Below are positions 4,811 through 5,115 of a stretch of 5,115 nucleotides of DNA, piece by piece. The stretch is from JAWXUD01 sp044432945 (GTDB lineage Bacteria; Cyanobacteriota; Vampirovibrionia; Gastranaerophilales; Gastranaerophilaceae): assembly GCA_044432945.1 (NCBI GenBank), contig JAWXUD010000055.1, positions 1 to 5,115 on the forward strand. The letters run 5' to 3'. The notes beneath the pieces were generated by a model, which saw only the letters and a program-made list of their open reading frames with translations, ran no database searches and was not told the DNA's origin. A program made the position numbers and the translations under genes. The number at the start of each line of letters is the position of its first letter. Position 1 is the stretch's first letter.

Positions 4811-5115
4811 TTATTCTACACAACGAGCAAGAACATGTGAAAGAGAACGATTAGTCTTAATTTGAAAGTCATATGAGGTTGTTGAAGTAAAGTGTCTGCC
4901 TTGTGACATTGTGTCATTAATTTTTTCAGATGACCAATAACCAAACATGGTAGAACTATTCACTGTAACTAAATTCAAATCAGCCATTTTATCGTCATCA
5001 AGCGTTAAATCGTAAAAATCTCCAGTTGCTGTAATTATATCCGTATTAAAAATATAATTGTGCATATCCGCTAATTCCTGTCTAGTCGGCAACCTTTTAC
5101 CTTGCTCATAACAAG
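4811..5115 (-). CDS. Lcl_C/DUF1566-like protein, C-terminal part (5' end outside window)
   Basis: The frame runs off the right edge; 100 residues are visible. A TTG at 5090-5092 could be mistaken for a start, but the coding sense continues upstream as CYEQGKR, so the gene is longer. The order of motifs is Cys1, then RLPTRQEL (residues 7-14), YWSSE (59-63) and a final ARCVE. RLPTxxEL, YWSS and RCV are the defining marks of Lcl_C/DUF1566 domains, known from lipoproteins and other exported proteins of Legionella and many other bacteria. Cys1 and Cys98 match the conserved Cys pair of the protein at 2-394 and may be disulphide-bonded. The middle is rich in Asp, Asn and Thr. In the presumed lineage such domains often follow a prepilin leader, but that end is not visible. 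The gene converges on pgi. No enzyme function is assigned. Confidence 0.75.
   Translation of the reverse strand, partial: CYEQGKRLPTRQELADMHNYIFNTDIITATGDFYDLTLDDDKMADLNLVTVNSSTMFGYWSSEKINDTMSQGRHFTSTTSYDFQIKTNRSLSHVLARCVE

Noticed and set aside
4811..5115. Variable protein of a diversity-generating retroelement (C-terminal lectin-like fold)
   Set aside because: No reverse transcriptase, template repeat or near-duplicate of the 3' end is in the window; family resemblance alone is not enough.

Overview
The window is AT-rich (roughly one third G+C by eye) bacterial chromosome. The best-fitting lineage is the non-photosynthetic cyanobacterial relatives of the gut (Vampirovibrionia/Melainabacteria, Gastranaerophilales-like). 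The reasons are the AT-rich codon use, a CHASE2-GGDEF receptor, small secreted-type proteins with an Lcl_C/DUF1566-like C-terminus, and an 18-bp direct repeat that fits the cyanobacterial HLR1 (RpaB box) pattern. This placement is an inference; no rRNA gene is present.

Layout. (1) 2-394 (+): C-terminal part of an Lcl_C/DUF1566-like protein cut by the window edge, followed by a hairpin terminator. (2) 591-794 (-): rpmE, zinc-binding ribosomal protein L31, ending in a 14-bp-stem terminator and starting from an AT-rich promoter. (3) 1031-2995 (+): a probable operon of an unrecognised 55-residue protein (1031-1198) and a 588-residue membrane diguanylate cyclase (CHASE2, three membrane segments, GGDEF with an intact inhibitory site). 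(4) 2996-3440: a 445-base non-coding stretch. It holds a nested hairpin with a possible pseudoknot, an HLR1-like direct repeat, a CRP/FNR-like palindrome and a strong extended -10 promoter. (5) 3441-4739 (+): pgi, a short and divergent glucose-6-phosphate isomerase. (6) 4765-4790: a bidirectional terminator shared with (7) 4811-5115 (-), the C-terminal part of a second Lcl_C/DUF1566-like protein, also cut by the edge.

How they fit together. The core genes rpmE and pgi each have their own signals and look like monocistronic housekeeping units. The cyclase would turn a periplasmic signal into c-di-GMP. That second messenger commonly controls pili and surface proteins, and two probably exported proteins flank this segment, but a functional link is only suggested by proximity. 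The main unexplained signal is the 445-base gap before pgi, which is far longer and more structured than a simple promoter needs. There is no sign of a mobile element, CRISPR array, tRNA or rRNA.
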